64,000 bases of DNA, taken from CAVRTM01 sp963696105 (GTDB lineage: Bacteria; Actinomycetota; Actinomycetes; Actinomycetales; Dermatophilaceae). How positions within the stretch are numbered: position 1 is the stretch's first letter; the number at the start of each line of letters is the position of its first letter. The position numbers and the translations under genes are program-made. A model generated the notes under the pieces. That model worked only from the letters and a program-made list of their open reading frames with translations. It did no database searches and was not told where the DNA came from. The DNA lies in assembly GCA_963696105.1 (NCBI GenBank), contig CAVOIP010000002.1, forward strand, positions 124,001-188,000, given 5' to 3'. This document shows, piece by piece, positions 35,458-45,254 of the stretch.

Positions 35458-36603
35458 TCAGCCCCCGTGGAACTTGATGATCTGGCCGGTGGGGCCGCCG
35501 GAGTTCGCGGCCGGCATGACGCTCCAGTTGGAGACGTAGACGTCGCCGCCCCTGAAGGCGAACCCAGAGGGCGCAAATAACTGCCCGGCACCCCAGACGC
35601 TGCGGCGCCCGTTCTTGGCGACCTGTACCAGCGCCCCGATCGGGGAGCCGGATGTCAGGCCCTTGGCGAAGATCTCGGTGGCGTAGAAGTTACCGCGGGA
35701 GTCGAACCCGCACCCGTTCACGGCCGTGAGACCGGTCTTCCACACGCGGGCGCTGCCGTGGCTGTACCGCCACACCCGAGCGTGACCTGCGGTCAGGTAG
35801 CCACCGAGTAGCTCACCGATGTAGAGGGCTCCGTCCGGGCCCTTGGCCAGGCAGGTCGGCACCGAGTCAACCGGGGCACCCTTGGGGACGTTGAGGTAGG
35901 CCAGCACCTTCACCTTTCCGGTGGAGGAGACCCAGTCCAGCGTGTTGGCCCCGGCGTCCGCGACGTACGCGCCCCCGGCCACCGCCAGGATGGCATTGGG
36001 ATTCGCGTCCGGGAACTGCGGGTTCAGCTTCTTGTGTGCCGCGCTCCAGAGGTAGTCAATGTCACCAACTGGTGCCACGGGGGTGTAACGCCCGCGCCCG
36101 GTCAGGCGGATCTCTCGGCCCAGTTGCTGCCGGGCCGCCGTGAGCACCGGGCCCGTCGGCGCCTTCGGCGGTAGCCCGCGCGCGCTCGCTCCGATGAGGG
36201 CGTACACCCGTCCGTGTCGGGAGGAGACCGACACCGGACCTTCGGCCGACTGCCCCTTGGGGTCGGCTGCGGAGACGAGGCCGGTCACAAGGCGGACGAC
36301 GCGCCCGTCGCGACGCACCCTGCTGACCGCCCCGGTGAGGCCGACACACAACGGGGAACCCTCCGGGCCCGGGCCCAGGCACACGGGCCCTCCGTGGCCC
36401 GCTTCGGCCACGTACAGCACACCGCTGGCGCCGAAGCTCAGGCCCCGCGGGTTATCCAGATTCTTTGCCACGAGCGTGCCTTTGGGCGCTGCGGCAACGG
36501 AGGCCACGGCCGGGACCAGGTTGGTGCCCGCCACGGTCATCGCGCTGACAGCGGCCACGACACCCACACGGCCACCCACTCGCACTCGTCGGCTCTGCTT
36601 CAC
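35458..36603 (-). CDS. Secreted ScyD/ScyE-family beta-propeller-like protein
   Basis: The 381-residue protein has a signal peptide (RVGVVAAVSAMTVAGTNLVP), then ScyD-type repeats: KNLDNPRGLSFGASGVLYVA, EAGHGGPVCLGPGPEG, TGLVSAADPKGQSAEGPVSV, DSVPTCLAKGPDGALYIGEL and NGCGFDSRGNFYATEIF. ScyD/E proteins are secreted and predicted to fold as beta-propellers; their role outside cyanobacteria is unknown. The GTG at 36603 was chosen because AAGGAG (36612-36617) lies eight bases upstream. Frame intact. Confidence 0.8.
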   Translation of the reverse strand: MKQSRRVRVGGRVGVVAAVSAMTVAGTNLVPAVASVAAAPKGTLVAKNLDNPRGLSFGASGVLYVAEAGHGGPVCLGPGPEGSPLCVGLTGAVSRVRRDGRVVRLVTGLVSAADPKGQSAEGPVSVSSRHGRVYALIGASARGLPPKAPTGPVLTAARQQLGREIRLTGRGRYTPVAPVGDIDYLWSAAHKKLNPQFPDANPNAILAVAGGAYVADAGANTLDWVSSTGKVKVLAYLNVPKGAPVDSVPTCLAKGPDGALYIGELLGGYLTAGHARVWRYSHGSARVWKTGLTAVNGCGFDSRGNFYATEIFAKGLTSGSPIGALVQVAKNGRRSVWGAGQLFAPSGFAFRGGDVYVSNWSVMPAANSGGPTGQIIKFHGG

Positions 36604-37301
36604 GGTCACGACTCCTTCAGGACCGGCGGTCGACATGCCCGATCCCTGCGGCCGCAGATCTTTGACGCTAGCGCGCAAGCGTCGCCCCGGACACACCCAA
36701 AGAGGGCCGGCAGCGCTTCCGACGTCCAGACACGCGGTGCGCCCCTGAGCGGTGTGCACTCTGCGGACGGGCACCACCGGCGGCTGCCGGTCCCGGGCTG
36801 CGTGAGCATTTGTTGGCGGGGCGCCCTGGCGTGGCGAGGGCGACCAGCCGGTCCGTTGGGTCGCGTCGCGACTGGTCAGCGCACGCTCACGCGCCTCATG
36901 GGGGTGTACCCGTTGGCGCACTGGGTGGTGGCGACCTGCAGGACGCGCACGTCCCAGGCGCCGCGGGGTGTAGAGGCGGGCGGTGCGCTTGGCGTAGCCA
37001 ACCAGACGAGGCGCCACCCCGGCGGCCCTCCTGGGGTGTAGGCGCGCGGGCAAAGCTCCGGTGCGTGTCACCCACTCCACCACCGACGCCTCCCGGCTTG
37101 GCGGCGTAGTCAACCGGCACGGTGAAGCACAGCGAGCACGGTCCTGTCCCCGCCACGGAGATGCCGCGGGTCTGCGGGACCTTGTCGGTCAGGCGCCGGG
37201 TGGCCTCGCGCGGGCGCAGGGACGGCTGCGCGACATCTCGGCGGTCAGGTCCACGGCGGCGGCGTTGCGCTCGACCATGCCCCGCCGAGCGGCTCGGTGG
37301 C
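36604..37301. other. Stretch of about 700 bases without an intact gene
   Basis: Apart from the minus-strand fragment listed at 36876-37110, I see no gene, RNA or repeat. Confidence 0.4.
36876..37110 (-). pseudogene. C-terminal fragment of an unrecognised gene
   Basis: A minus-strand frame reads APRLVGYAKRTARLYTPR and, after one base shift, AWDVRVLQVATTQCANGYTP then MRRVSVR and a stop at 36876. The composition looks coding but no family or N-terminus was identified. Confidence 0.3.
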
Positions 37302-37796
37302 TCAGCCCGCCATCCCGGCGCCTTCCATCGCGCGCTCCATGGCGCTGGGGAAGCGGCTCTCGAAGTCGAGAACGGCGACCCACTGCGGGGTGACGATAAG
37401 CCGCGCCATACGTGGGGAGAGCGGGCGCAGGGTCTCCAGCCATGCCCGCCCCTGTTCCTCGCCGAGGCTCCGGATCGTCATGGCCTCGTACTCGGGCGCG
37501 ATGCCCTCGACGAGGTCGATCCGCACCGTGCCGCGGATCTGCAACGCCTTGTACGGCGGCGTCGTCGTGTCGATGGACAGGGCCACCGCGGTCCCGTCCT
37601 TCAGCGCCTTCATCTTCGGCGCGTCCGGCGGCGTCCCCAGCACGACTTCCTTGCCGTTCCAATGGAATCCGATCGGCACCACGCGCGGCGTCCCGTCGGT
37701 CCACGTGTAGGCCAACCTCGCGGGAACCGGCGACTGCAACAGTCGCTGGGCCACCGGGTCCTCCAGCAATGCCAGGTTTCCCTGGTGCGTCGCCAT
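37302..37796 (-). CDS. Pyridoxamine 5'-phosphate oxidase-family protein
   Basis: The 164-residue protein has the split-barrel pattern LLQSPVPARLAYTWTDGTPR then VVPIGFHWNGKEVVLGTPPD, KMKALKDGTAVALSIDT and IRGTVRIDLVEGIAPEYEAM, typical of small PPOX-fold flavin/F420-binding proteins of actinobacteria. Cofactor and substrate cannot be told. ATG 37796 (MATHQGNLALLED) was chosen; an upstream GTG would add 17 residues. Confidence 0.8.
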   Translation of the reverse strand: MATHQGNLALLEDPVAQRLLQSPVPARLAYTWTDGTPRVVPIGFHWNGKEVVLGTPPDAPKMKALKDGTAVALSIDTTTPPYKALQIRGTVRIDLVEGIAPEYEAMTIRSLGEEQGRAWLETLRPLSPRMARLIVTPQWVAVLDFESRFPSAMERAMEGAGMAG

Positions 37797-37879
37797 CTGC
37801 GCCTCCAAAGGCTGGCTGGCACGATCGACGTTGCGGTCCTCGTTCACGTTGCTCCCGCACTGGCGCCGGGTCAACCCTC

Positions 37880-37921
37880 GGTGCGGTCGGTGCGGGTCGG
37901 TGCGGTCTGGTGCGGTCGGGC
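37880..37921. repeat. Short tandem repeat, four units of about ggtgcggtc
   Basis: Imperfect 10-base units follow one another upstream of the PPOX-family gene. Confidence 0.7.
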
Positions 37922-37984
37922 GAGGCGCGTGGAGCGATCGACCTGGCCGCCCCGGTGGCACGGCCGCGGTCAGAACGGGACGCG

Positions 37985-38082
37985 CTCGGACTCGCGATAT
38001 GGATCCGGTGCATGAACGGGTCCCGGGTGAGGATGATGCCGAGCAGGTACCCGAAGGTCCACGGCTCGAGGGCGCCACCCAC
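37985..38082 (-). pseudogene. Second fragment of an MDMPI/DinB-family gene
   Basis: The minus strand reads FGYLLGIILTRDPFMHRIHI, the same metal-His helix as in the fragment at 34342-34690; the DNA of the two matches over about 30 bases (near 34660 and 38006). Nothing of the rest of the gene remains. Confidence 0.5.
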
Positions 38083-38167
38083 ATCCTGCCGGCGGTCGCC
38101 TCGGGGCGGGCCGGATCGACGGCGCCCCGTGGCGGCCAGCCGAACTAGTTAGTACGCTTGAAACAAC

Positions 38168-39886
38168 ATGAATGGCACTACCGCTCCGGGTGACAAGTGG
38201 GTCGCGTTGTCGAACACGACCCTCGGCGTGCTCATCGCCACGATCAACTCCTCGATCCTGCTCATCGCCCTGCCGGACATCTTCCGCGGGCTGCACATCA
38301 ACCCGCTGGCACCTGGCAACTCGAGCTACCTGCTGTGGCTGATGATGGGCTATCTCGTCGTCACCGCGGTGCTCGTCGTCAGCTTCGGGCGCCTCGGCGA
38401 CATGTACGGCCGCGTCCGGATGTACAACGCCGGCTTCGCGATCTTCACGGTCTTCTCGGTGCTGCTGGCTGCGACGTGGATGACCGGCACGCCGGGCGTG
38501 CTGTGGCTGATCGTCATGCGGGTGCTCCAGGGCGTCGGTGGCGCCCTGCTGATGGCCAACTCCAGCGCGATCATCACCGACGCGTTCCCGGTCGACCAGC
38601 GCGGCCTCGCCCTGGGCCTCAACATGGTGGCGGGCATCGCCGGATCCTTCCTCGGTCTGGTCATCGGGGGGATCCTCGCCCCGATCGACTGGCGGCTGGT
38701 CTTCCTCGTCTCGGTGCCGGTCAGCCTGTTCGGCACAGTGTGGGCGTACCTGAAGCTCCACGACACGGGGGTGCGCCACCACGGCGGCATCGACTGGTGG
38801 GGCAACCTGACGTTCGGGGTCGGGCTCGTCGCGATACTCGTCGCGATCACCTACGGCATCCAGCCGTACGCCGGCCACATCATGGGCTGGACCAACCCCT
38901 GGGTGGTCGCCGGCCTGGTCGGCGGGGCGGCGGTGCTGGTCGCCTTCTGCGTCATCGAGACACGGGTGGCCCACCCGATGTTCCACCTCGACCTGTTCCG
39001 GATCCGGGCGTTCAGCGCGGGCAACCTCGCCAGCCTCCTGTCCGGGCTGGGCCGTGGCGGCCTGATGTTCATCCTCATCATCTGGCTGCAAGGGATCTGG
39101 CTGCCGCGCCACGGATACTCCTTCGCCTCCACCCCGCTGTGGGCGGGCATCTTCATGCTCCCGATGACGATCGGGTTCCTCATCGCCGGGCCGGCCTCGG
39201 GCTACCTCTCCGACCGGTTCGGGGCGCGCCCCTTCGCCACCGGTGGCATGGTCGTCGCCGCACTCAGCTTCGTGTGGCTGCTCGCCCTGCCGGTCGACTT
39301 CACCTACTGGCAGTTCGCCGCAGCCCTGCTGGTCAACGGTCTCGGCATGGGGCTGTTCGCCTCGCCGAACCGAGCCGGCATCATGAACGCGCTGCCGCCG
39401 AACCGCCGAGGGGTCGGGGGCGGCATGAGCACGACGTTCCAGAACTCGGCGATGGTGCTCTCGATCGGGATCTTCTTCTCCCTCATGGTCACCGGACTCG
39501 CGGGCGCGCTGCCCCAGGCCATGGCCAGCGGGCTCACCGCTCACGGGGTGTCCCAGGCGCAGGCGCAGCAGGTGGCCGGGCTGCCCCCGGTGGCGGTGCT
39601 GTTCGCCTCGCTGCTCGGGTACAACCCGATCCAGTCCCTGCTCGGCCCGACGGCGATCCACCACCTTGCGCCCGGCGACGCGGCGTACCTGACCGGCCGC
39701 AGCTTCTTCCCGTCACTGATCTCCCAGCCCTTCCACCAGGGCCTGGTCGTGGCCTTCGCGTTCGCCATCGCGGCCTGCCTCGTCGCCGCGGCGGCCTCGT
39801 GGCTGCGCGGGGGGAAGTACGTCCACGCGGACGAGCCGGCACCCCAGGAGTCGCAGGCGGACGGCGTCAGGGCCACGGTCCGATGA
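38168..39886 (+). CDS. MFS drug exporter, DHA2 type with 14 helices
   Basis: The 572-residue protein starts VALSNTTLGVLIATINSSIL, LIALPDIFRGL (motif D1 region), LVVSFGRLGDMYGRVRMYNA (motif A), VLWLIVMRVLQGVGGALLMA (motif B) and LGLNMVAGIAGSFLGLVIGG (motif C, antiporter), with about 14 membrane segments. These are the marks of DHA2-type drug:proton antiporters. The stop overlaps the MarR start (ATGA at 39883-39886). A short palindrome aactagtt lies 18 bases upstream of the ATG and may be part of its promoter. The frame is intact. Confidence 0.9.
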   Translation: MNGTTAPGDKWVALSNTTLGVLIATINSSILLIALPDIFRGLHINPLAPGNSSYLLWLMMGYLVVTAVLVVSFGRLGDMYGRVRMYNAGFAIFTVFSVLLAATWMTGTPGVLWLIVMRVLQGVGGALLMANSSAIITDAFPVDQRGLALGLNMVAGIAGSFLGLVIGGILAPIDWRLVFLVSVPVSLFGTVWAYLKLHDTGVRHHGGIDWWGNLTFGVGLVAILVAITYGIQPYAGHIMGWTNPWVVAGLVGGAAVLVAFCVIETRVAHPMFHLDLFRIRAFSAGNLASLLSGLGRGGLMFILIIWLQGIWLPRHGYSFASTPLWAGIFMLPMTIGFLIAGPASGYLSDRFGARPFATGGMVVAALSFVWLLALPVDFTYWQFAAALLVNGLGMGLFASPNRAGIMNALPPNRRGVGGGMSTTFQNSAMVLSIGIFFSLMVTGLAGALPQAMASGLTAHGVSQAQAQQVAGLPPVAVLFASLLGYNPIQSLLGPTAIHHLAPGDAAYLTGRSFFPSLISQPFHQGLVVAFAFAIAACLVAAAASWLRGGKYVHADEPAPQESQADGVRATVR

Positions 39887-40377
39887 CGTCGACCGCGCCG
39901 GTCCCGTCGGCCGTGGAGGAGGGCACCGGCTCCGTCCACGACCTCGCCGGCTCGCTGCGCACGGAGGTCAACCGGCTGGCCTACCACCTGCGCGTGCCGG
40001 CGACGAAGTCCGGCATCACGCCCACGCGGCTGGCCGCCCTCGCCGCGCTGGCGCGTCACGGCGAGGGGTGCCGGCAAGGTGACCTCGCAGCGCAGATGGG
40101 CGTCTCACCGGCCAGCATGACCCGTCTGGTGGACATCCTGACCGAGGCAGGATGGGTCCTGCGACAACGGGACGCGAGCGACGCCAGGGCGTTCTTGCTG
40201 CGGCTCTCCGCCCATGGGCGGCGCACCCTGGAGGGACTGCGCAGCGAGAGCACCAGCCGGCTCTCGGCCGACATCGAGGCGCTCACCGACGACGAGCGCA
40301 GGACCCTCGCCGCGGCCATCCCCATCCTGCGCGGGATCGCGGACCGTCGCCTGGCCACGGACTCCACCACCGCGTGA
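39883..40377 (+). CDS. MarR-family regulator, partner of the MFS exporter
   Basis: The 164-residue protein has a winged helix (TPTRLAALAALARHGEGCRQ, DLAAQMGVSPASMTRLVDIL) and the wing VLRQRDASDARAFLLRLSAH. Overlap with the MFS gene (ATGA) shows that they are transcribed together, so it probably represses its own exporter operon. Its stop codon lies in a 17-base tandem repeat. Confidence 0.88.
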   Translation: MTSTAPVPSAVEEGTGSVHDLAGSLRTEVNRLAYHLRVPATKSGITPTRLAALAALARHGEGCRQGDLAAQMGVSPASMTRLVDILTEAGWVLRQRDASDARAFLLRLSAHGRRTLEGLRSESTSRLSADIEALTDDERRTLAAAIPILRGIADRRLATDSTTA

Positions 40378-40459
40378 CCTCCACCACCGCGTGACCTCCG
40401 CCACCCTGCGACGTCCACCGCCCGTGACGTCCACCAACCCATGACCACCAACCCATGAC
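40364..40459 (+). repeat. Degenerate 14-17-base tandem repeat after the MarR gene
   Basis: Two exact 17-base units (40364-40380, 40381-40397) are followed by four diverging ones based on ccaccnncccntgac(gt), spanning the MarR stop and most of the gap to the hydrolase gene. Confidence 0.8.
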
Positions 40460-40472
40460 AAGGAGCGCCAGG

Positions 40473-41234
40473 GTGACCGACACCTTCCTCTCGGGCTCGA
40501 CGACTGTGACCGGGCACGAGTCCGCCACGATCGAGGCCTACGCCGCCACCCCCACTGCGCCGACCGGGGCCGGAGGTGTCGTGGTGATCCACCACATGCC
40601 GGGCTTCGACGAGGCGTCGAAGGAGATCGTCCGGCGGTTCGCGTCGTGGGGGTACCCCGCAGTGGCCCCCAACCTGCACCACCGGGACGCACCCGGTGCG
40701 GCGCCCGACGACGCCGCGGCGGCGAGCCGCGCCAAGGGCGGGGTGCCGGACGAGCAGCTCGTCGGGGACGTGCGCGGGGCCGTCGAGCACCTGTCGGGCA
40801 TCCCGGGCGCCAACGGCAAGGTCGCGGTCATCGGCCACTGCTCCGGCGGCCGGCAGAGCGTGCTCGCCGCCTGCGAGCTGGACCTGGATGCCGTGGTCGA
40901 CTGCTACGGCGCGTTCGTCCTCGCAGACCCGCCCGAGGGCAGCGGCATGTCGGTGCGCAGCCTGCGGGACCGGCTTCCGCGCCTGTCGGCCCCCGTGCTC
41001 GGCCTGTTCGGCGCCGACGACGGCTACCCGTCACCCTCCGAGGTCCGCGAGCTCGACGACATCCTGACCGGTCTGGACAAGGCGCACAGCTTCCACACCT
41101 TCGAGGGCGCCGGGCACGCGTTCTTCGCCGTGGACCGGCCGTCGTACCGCCCGGTGGCCGCCGTGGCGGGCTGGCAGCTCATCCGTGACTTCCTCGCCGA
41201 GAACCTCGGCAGCCCCGAAGGCTGGGGGCGCTGA
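40473..41234 (+). CDS. Dienelactone hydrolase-family alpha/beta hydrolase
   Basis: The 253-residue protein has GGVVVIHHMPGFDEASKEIV, the nucleophile elbow KVAVIGHCSGGRQSVLAACE (Cys nucleophile, as in dienelactone hydrolase), PVLGLFGADDGYPSPSEVRE (acid) and FEGAGHAFFAVDRPSY (His). All three catalytic residues are present. GTG 40473 was chosen for its AAGGAG (40459-40464). It is followed by the DUF6295-like gene after one base, so both share a transcript. Confidence 0.85.
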   Translation: MTDTFLSGSTTVTGHESATIEAYAATPTAPTGAGGVVVIHHMPGFDEASKEIVRRFASWGYPAVAPNLHHRDAPGAAPDDAAAASRAKGGVPDEQLVGDVRGAVEHLSGIPGANGKVAVIGHCSGGRQSVLAACELDLDAVVDCYGAFVLADPPEGSGMSVRSLRDRLPRLSAPVLGLFGADDGYPSPSEVRELDDILTGLDKAHSFHTFEGAGHAFFAVDRPSYRPVAAVAGWQLIRDFLAENLGSPEGWGR

Positions 41235-41235
41235 C

Positions 41236-41580
41236 ATGTGCACCTACAACACCGAGCGCTGTGCGGTGACCGGCAGCGGGAAGGGCCCGCAGCGCTGGAC
41301 CGGGCTCACCGCGGCCACGGTCTACTACGACCACCCGGTGCATGCGATGGCCGAACACACGCTCAACATCGACCTCGCCCCCGCCGACGGGTCGCCCGCC
41401 GGCCGCGTGGCGCTCGAGCTGACGGCCGAGGCCGCGGTCGGGCTGGCCGCGACGATCGTCCGGGCGCTGAGCTCGGTCCCCGCAGACCTGACCGGCCTGG
41501 ACGACGACACGCTCGCAGCCCTGTCCGCGCTGCGGGGCCTGAGCTCCGGAGAGGGCGCCTCTGCCCACGTGCTGGGCTGA
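41236..41580 (+). CDS. DUF6295-like small protein
   Basis: The 114-residue protein starts MCTYNTERCAVTGSGKGPQR, then WTGLTAATVYYDHPVHAMAE and LNIDLAPADGSPAGRVALEL, the pattern I associate with DUF6295. This family often follows a dienelactone hydrolase gene in actinobacteria, as it does here. Function unknown. Confidence 0.8.
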   Translation: MCTYNTERCAVTGSGKGPQRWTGLTAATVYYDHPVHAMAEHTLNIDLAPADGSPAGRVALELTAEAAVGLAATIVRALSSVPADLTGLDDDTLAALSALRGLSSGEGASAHVLG

Positions 41581-41666
41581 CCCCGGCGACGGCCGCCCCG
41601 ACTGGAGACGCCTCGGGCCGGCTCCCAACGAGCACACGGGCGGCCGGACGGACGCCGGTCGTGCGG

Positions 41667-43481
41667 TCAGCCCGGCGCGCCGCCCTGCTGGCCACGCCGC
41701 GGTGGGTCGCCGTCTCCCGCACCCGGCTCCACCGCTGGCTCCGCGCGCGGCCGCGGTGGCCCGGCGACGGTCGCCGCCTTGTCGGCAGCGGCGATCGCCG
41801 CGAGCGCAGCCTCGACGCTGGGGTAGAAGTGGTCTCGGTCCAGCGTCTCGAACAGCCCGTAGCGCAGGACGAGGTCCTGCAGCCTGCTCCTCAGCTCGAC
41901 GAAGGCGAGGTGGACCCCCTGCTCGTTGAGCTGCTGGTCCAGCTGCTCGAGCATCGCGGCGGCGGTGACGTCGATGTCGGTCACCGCCTCGCACTCCAGC
42001 ACAACCCAGCGCGCGTGCTTCTCGGCCACCAGCGACCGCACCTGGCGACGGAAGAGACCGGCGTTGGCGAAGATGAGCGGCGCCTCCCAGCGATACACCA
42101 CGATGCCGGCGACCTCGGCGGCGCCGTCCCAGGTGTGGAGGTCGTGCCACCCTCGACCGGCGACCCTCCCGAGGACCGCGCCGTGCGGCCACCAGTTCCG
42201 CCGGAAGAAGATGAGGATCGACAGGGCGATGGCGACGAGGATCCCGGGCAGCACCCCGACGAAGATCACCCCCGCGGCCGCGGTGAGGGACACGATCGCT
42301 GCGGTGGGGCGGACCCGCCAGTAGCGGCGCACCGCCGCCACATCCACCAGGGACAGCGCCGCGGCGATGACCACGGCGGCCAGGGCCGTCTGCGGGAGGT
42401 CCGCCAGCAGCGAGTTGAGGAACAGCAGCAGCAGGGCGACGGTCGCGGCTCCCACCAGCCCGGTGACCTGGCTCTTGGCGCCTGACTGCTCGGCGACCGC
42501 GGTGCGCGAGCCGCTCGTGGACACGGGGAACCCCTGGAAGAGCCCCGCCGCCACGTTCGCCCCGCCCAGACCGATCATCTCCTGGTCGGGGTCGACCTCG
42601 TCGCCGCGGCGGGCGGCGAAGCTCGCGGACGTCGCGATGGTGTCCGTCAGCGACACCATCGTGATGCCCACCGCCGCGACCACCAAGGGCCCGATGGTGG
42701 CCATCTGGGTCCAGGGGATGCCCGGCCTGGGCAGTCCCTGCGGCAGGGAACCCACCGTGGCCACCCCACGCGCGGACAGGTCCAGGAGGGCCGAGGCGAT
42801 GGTCGCCCCGGCGATGCCGACGAGGATCGCCGGAATCCGTCGTGAGATCCGGGGCAGCACGAGCAGGAGGGCCAGGGTGACCCCACCCACCGCGAGGGTC
42901 GCCGGGTTCGTCTCGCCGATGCCCCGCACGAAGGCCGCCACCTCGTCCACGAACGAGTGTGCGTCCGTGGAGAAACCGAACAGCTTGGGCAGCTGCCCGA
43001 CGATGATGACGATGCCCAGCCCGTTCATGTACCCGACCTGGACCTCCTTCGACAGCAGGTCCGCCACGAAGCCGAGCTTGGCGACCCCCAGCCCTATCTC
43101 GATCGCCCCCACGAACAGGGCGAGCATCCCGGCCAGGGCGATCGCGGTGGCGGGGTCGCCAGACGCCGCGGCCACCGGCACGATCGCCGCGTAGATGAGC
43201 GGGGACACCGAGGAGTCCGGTCCCAGGACGAGGATCCGGGACGGACCCATGACGGCGTACCCGACGAGGCAGGCCATCGTGGTGTAGAGGCCGGTGACTG
43301 CCGGCAGCCCGGCCAGCTCGGCGTAGGCCATGCCCTGGGGGACGAGGATGGCGGCGAGGACGAGCCCGGCCACCAGGTCGGCCCGGATCCATGACGGCTG
43401 GTACCGGCGCAGCATGGCCAGGCCGGGCGCGTACCTGGCCAGCCCCGAGGCGCGACGGCCGTCGACGCTCGAGTCGTCCAT
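41667..43481 (-). CDS. SulP-family anion transporter with a C-terminal STAS domain
   Basis: The 604-residue protein has ten to twelve hydrophobic segments with the SulP signature LVPQGMAYAELAGLPAVTGL, then LGPDSSVSPLIYAAIVPVAA, FPVSTSGSRTAVAEQSGAKS, and a STAS domain from about 455 (GIVVYRWEAPLIFANAGLFR, VLECEAVTDIDVTAAAMLEQ). Substrate is probably sulfate, bicarbonate or another small anion. ATG 43481 (MDDSSVDG) follows a GAGGAGG ribosome site. A fragment of a close paralogue lies at 19236-19670. Confidence 0.9.
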   Translation of the reverse strand: MDDSSVDGRRASGLARYAPGLAMLRRYQPSWIRADLVAGLVLAAILVPQGMAYAELAGLPAVTGLYTTMACLVGYAVMGPSRILVLGPDSSVSPLIYAAIVPVAAASGDPATAIALAGMLALFVGAIEIGLGVAKLGFVADLLSKEVQVGYMNGLGIVIIVGQLPKLFGFSTDAHSFVDEVAAFVRGIGETNPATLAVGGVTLALLLVLPRISRRIPAILVGIAGATIASALLDLSARGVATVGSLPQGLPRPGIPWTQMATIGPLVVAAVGITMVSLTDTIATSASFAARRGDEVDPDQEMIGLGGANVAAGLFQGFPVSTSGSRTAVAEQSGAKSQVTGLVGAATVALLLLFLNSLLADLPQTALAAVVIAAALSLVDVAAVRRYWRVRPTAAIVSLTAAAGVIFVGVLPGILVAIALSILIFFRRNWWPHGAVLGRVAGRGWHDLHTWDGAAEVAGIVVYRWEAPLIFANAGLFRRQVRSLVAEKHARWVVLECEAVTDIDVTAAAMLEQLDQQLNEQGVHLAFVELRSRLQDLVLRYGLFETLDRDHFYPSVEAALAAIAAADKAATVAGPPRPRAEPAVEPGAGDGDPPRRGQQGGAPG

Positions 43482-43750
43482 GGTGCGCCACCTCCTCGAG
43501 GCCTCACGATGGGCCCGGCGCCCGGCCGGGCGCCTCATCCCCTCCGCATGACCTCATCCGCCCGGGTGACGTGCGACGACCGCCGGGCTGCTTCTGAGCC
43601 GCGCAGGGGGGTGTCTGGTGGCGTGCTCGCCGCGTCCGTCCGGGTCAGATCGCCTGCTCGTGACGCCGAGAGCGCTGGATCGACCGCAGTGTGTAGGCCG
43701 TGCAACCGGGTAAGGGGCTGGCGTCAGCGTCGTCCACGTGGAAGGTCGTC

Positions 43751-45254
43751 ATGGCGGTTCAGCATCACCCTCACCTGCGGCGGCGGATCGGCGTCACCCA
43801 GGCGACGGCCATCAACATGTCACAGATGTGCGGCATCGGTCCGTTCATCACCATCCCCGCGATGGTCGTGGCCTTCGGGGGCCCGCAGGCCGTGATGGGT
43901 TGGGTGTTCGGCGCCCTCCTGGCGCTGTGCGATGGCTTGGTGTGGGCCGAGCTGGGCGCCGCGATGCCGGGCTCCGGCGGCACCTACGTCTACCTGCGGG
44001 AGGCCTTCCAGTACCGCACCGGGCGGCTCACGCCGTTCTTGTTCGTCTGGACCGCGATCCTGTTCATCCCGTTGATCATGTCCACCGGCATCTACGGGTT
44101 CGTGTCCTACCTGCGCTACCTCTGGCCGTCGATGACGACGTTGGACAGCTACGTCGTCGGGCTTGGTGCCATCGTCGTGATCGTCGCCCTGCTGTGGCGG
44201 CGGATCGACTCGATCGGCAAGATGGCCGAGATCCTCTGGGTCCTCATGATCCTGCACGCTGCTGGCCGTGATCGTGGCGGCCTACAGCCACTTCAACGCG
44301 GCGCAGGTGTTCACGTTCCCGCCCCACGCCTTCGACGTCACCAGGGGTGGCTTCTGGGTCGGCTTCGCCGGTGGCCTCACCGTAGGGGTCTACGACTACC
44401 TCGGCTACAACACCAGCGCCTACCTCGGCGCAGAGATCAGGCGGCCGGGCCGCACGATCCCGCGGTCCATCATCTACTCCGTGCTCGGCATGATGGTCGT
44501 CTACCTCACCATGCAGGTCGGCGTCCTCGGCGTCGTCAACTGGCACGAGATGCTCAACACGAGCTCCCCGGCGTACACGTCGGTGGCCTCGGTCCTGCTG
44601 GAGCGCACCGTCGGGCCCACCGCCGCGAAGGTGGTCACGGTGTTCATCCTGGTCACCGCGTTCACCTCGGTGCTCGCCGGCCTGCTGGCCGGCTCCAGGG
44701 TGCCGTACGACGCCGCGCGGGACGGGGTGTTCTTCCGGTCCTTCGCGCGGCTGCACCCGCGGCTGGAGTTCCCGGTCGTCGGGCTGCTGACGATGGGGGT
44801 GGTCACCGCGGCCGGCTTCGTGATCGGCCAGCTGACTTCCATCCTGGTGCTCATCCAGCTGCTGACGGTGGTGATGGTGCTGGTCCAGGCGCTCGCCCAG
44901 ATCCTTGCCCTCACCGTGCTGCGCCATCGCCAGCCGACGTTGCGCCGGCCGTACCGGATGTGGCTCTACCCGCTGCCCAGCATCCTCGCGGCGCTGGGCT
45001 GGATCGTGATCTACGGGTACGCCGACAAGAACGCCCCCGGGCTGCACCCGATCGAGCTGTCGCTGCTGTGGATCGTGGTCGGGGCGGGCGCCTTCGCGCT
45101 CTGGGCCCGCGCGAAGCGGGAGTGGCCGTTCGGACCCAAGCGGATCCACGAGTACTACCTGCACGTCGATCCGCTGTTGCTCGAGCTGGATGAGGAGGAC
45201 GTCGCCGAACACCGCCCTCACCGGAGGCGGACCCCAGGGCGGCTCGACGCGGTC
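43751..45254 (+). CDS. APC-superfamily permease (one frameshift; then open into the ROK gene)
   Basis: A 12-helix APC transporter: RIGVTQATAINMSQMCGIGP, FITIPAMVVAFGGPQAVMGW, ELGAAMPGSGGTYVYLREAF, GVYDYLGYNTSAYLGAEIRR, RTIPRSIIYSVLGMMVVYLT, then SRVPYDAARDGVFFRSFARL. The frame changes once near 44260 (ILH to LLAVIVAAYS). At the 3' end the frame runs without a stop into the ROK kinase; one further indel would give a stop at 45256-45258 overlapping its ATG. Its partners suggest an amino sugar or glycoside amine substrate. Confidence 0.82.

Noticed and set aside
37970..39664. Long antisense frame across the MFS exporter
   Set aside because: It is His/Asp/Gln-rich, typical of the antisense shadow of a GC-rich membrane protein gene, and has no domain.
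41179..43491. 770-codon frame antisense to, or in another frame of, the SulP gene
   Set aside because: Low-complexity Arg/Gly/Ala composition; the SulP frame explains the DNA fully.
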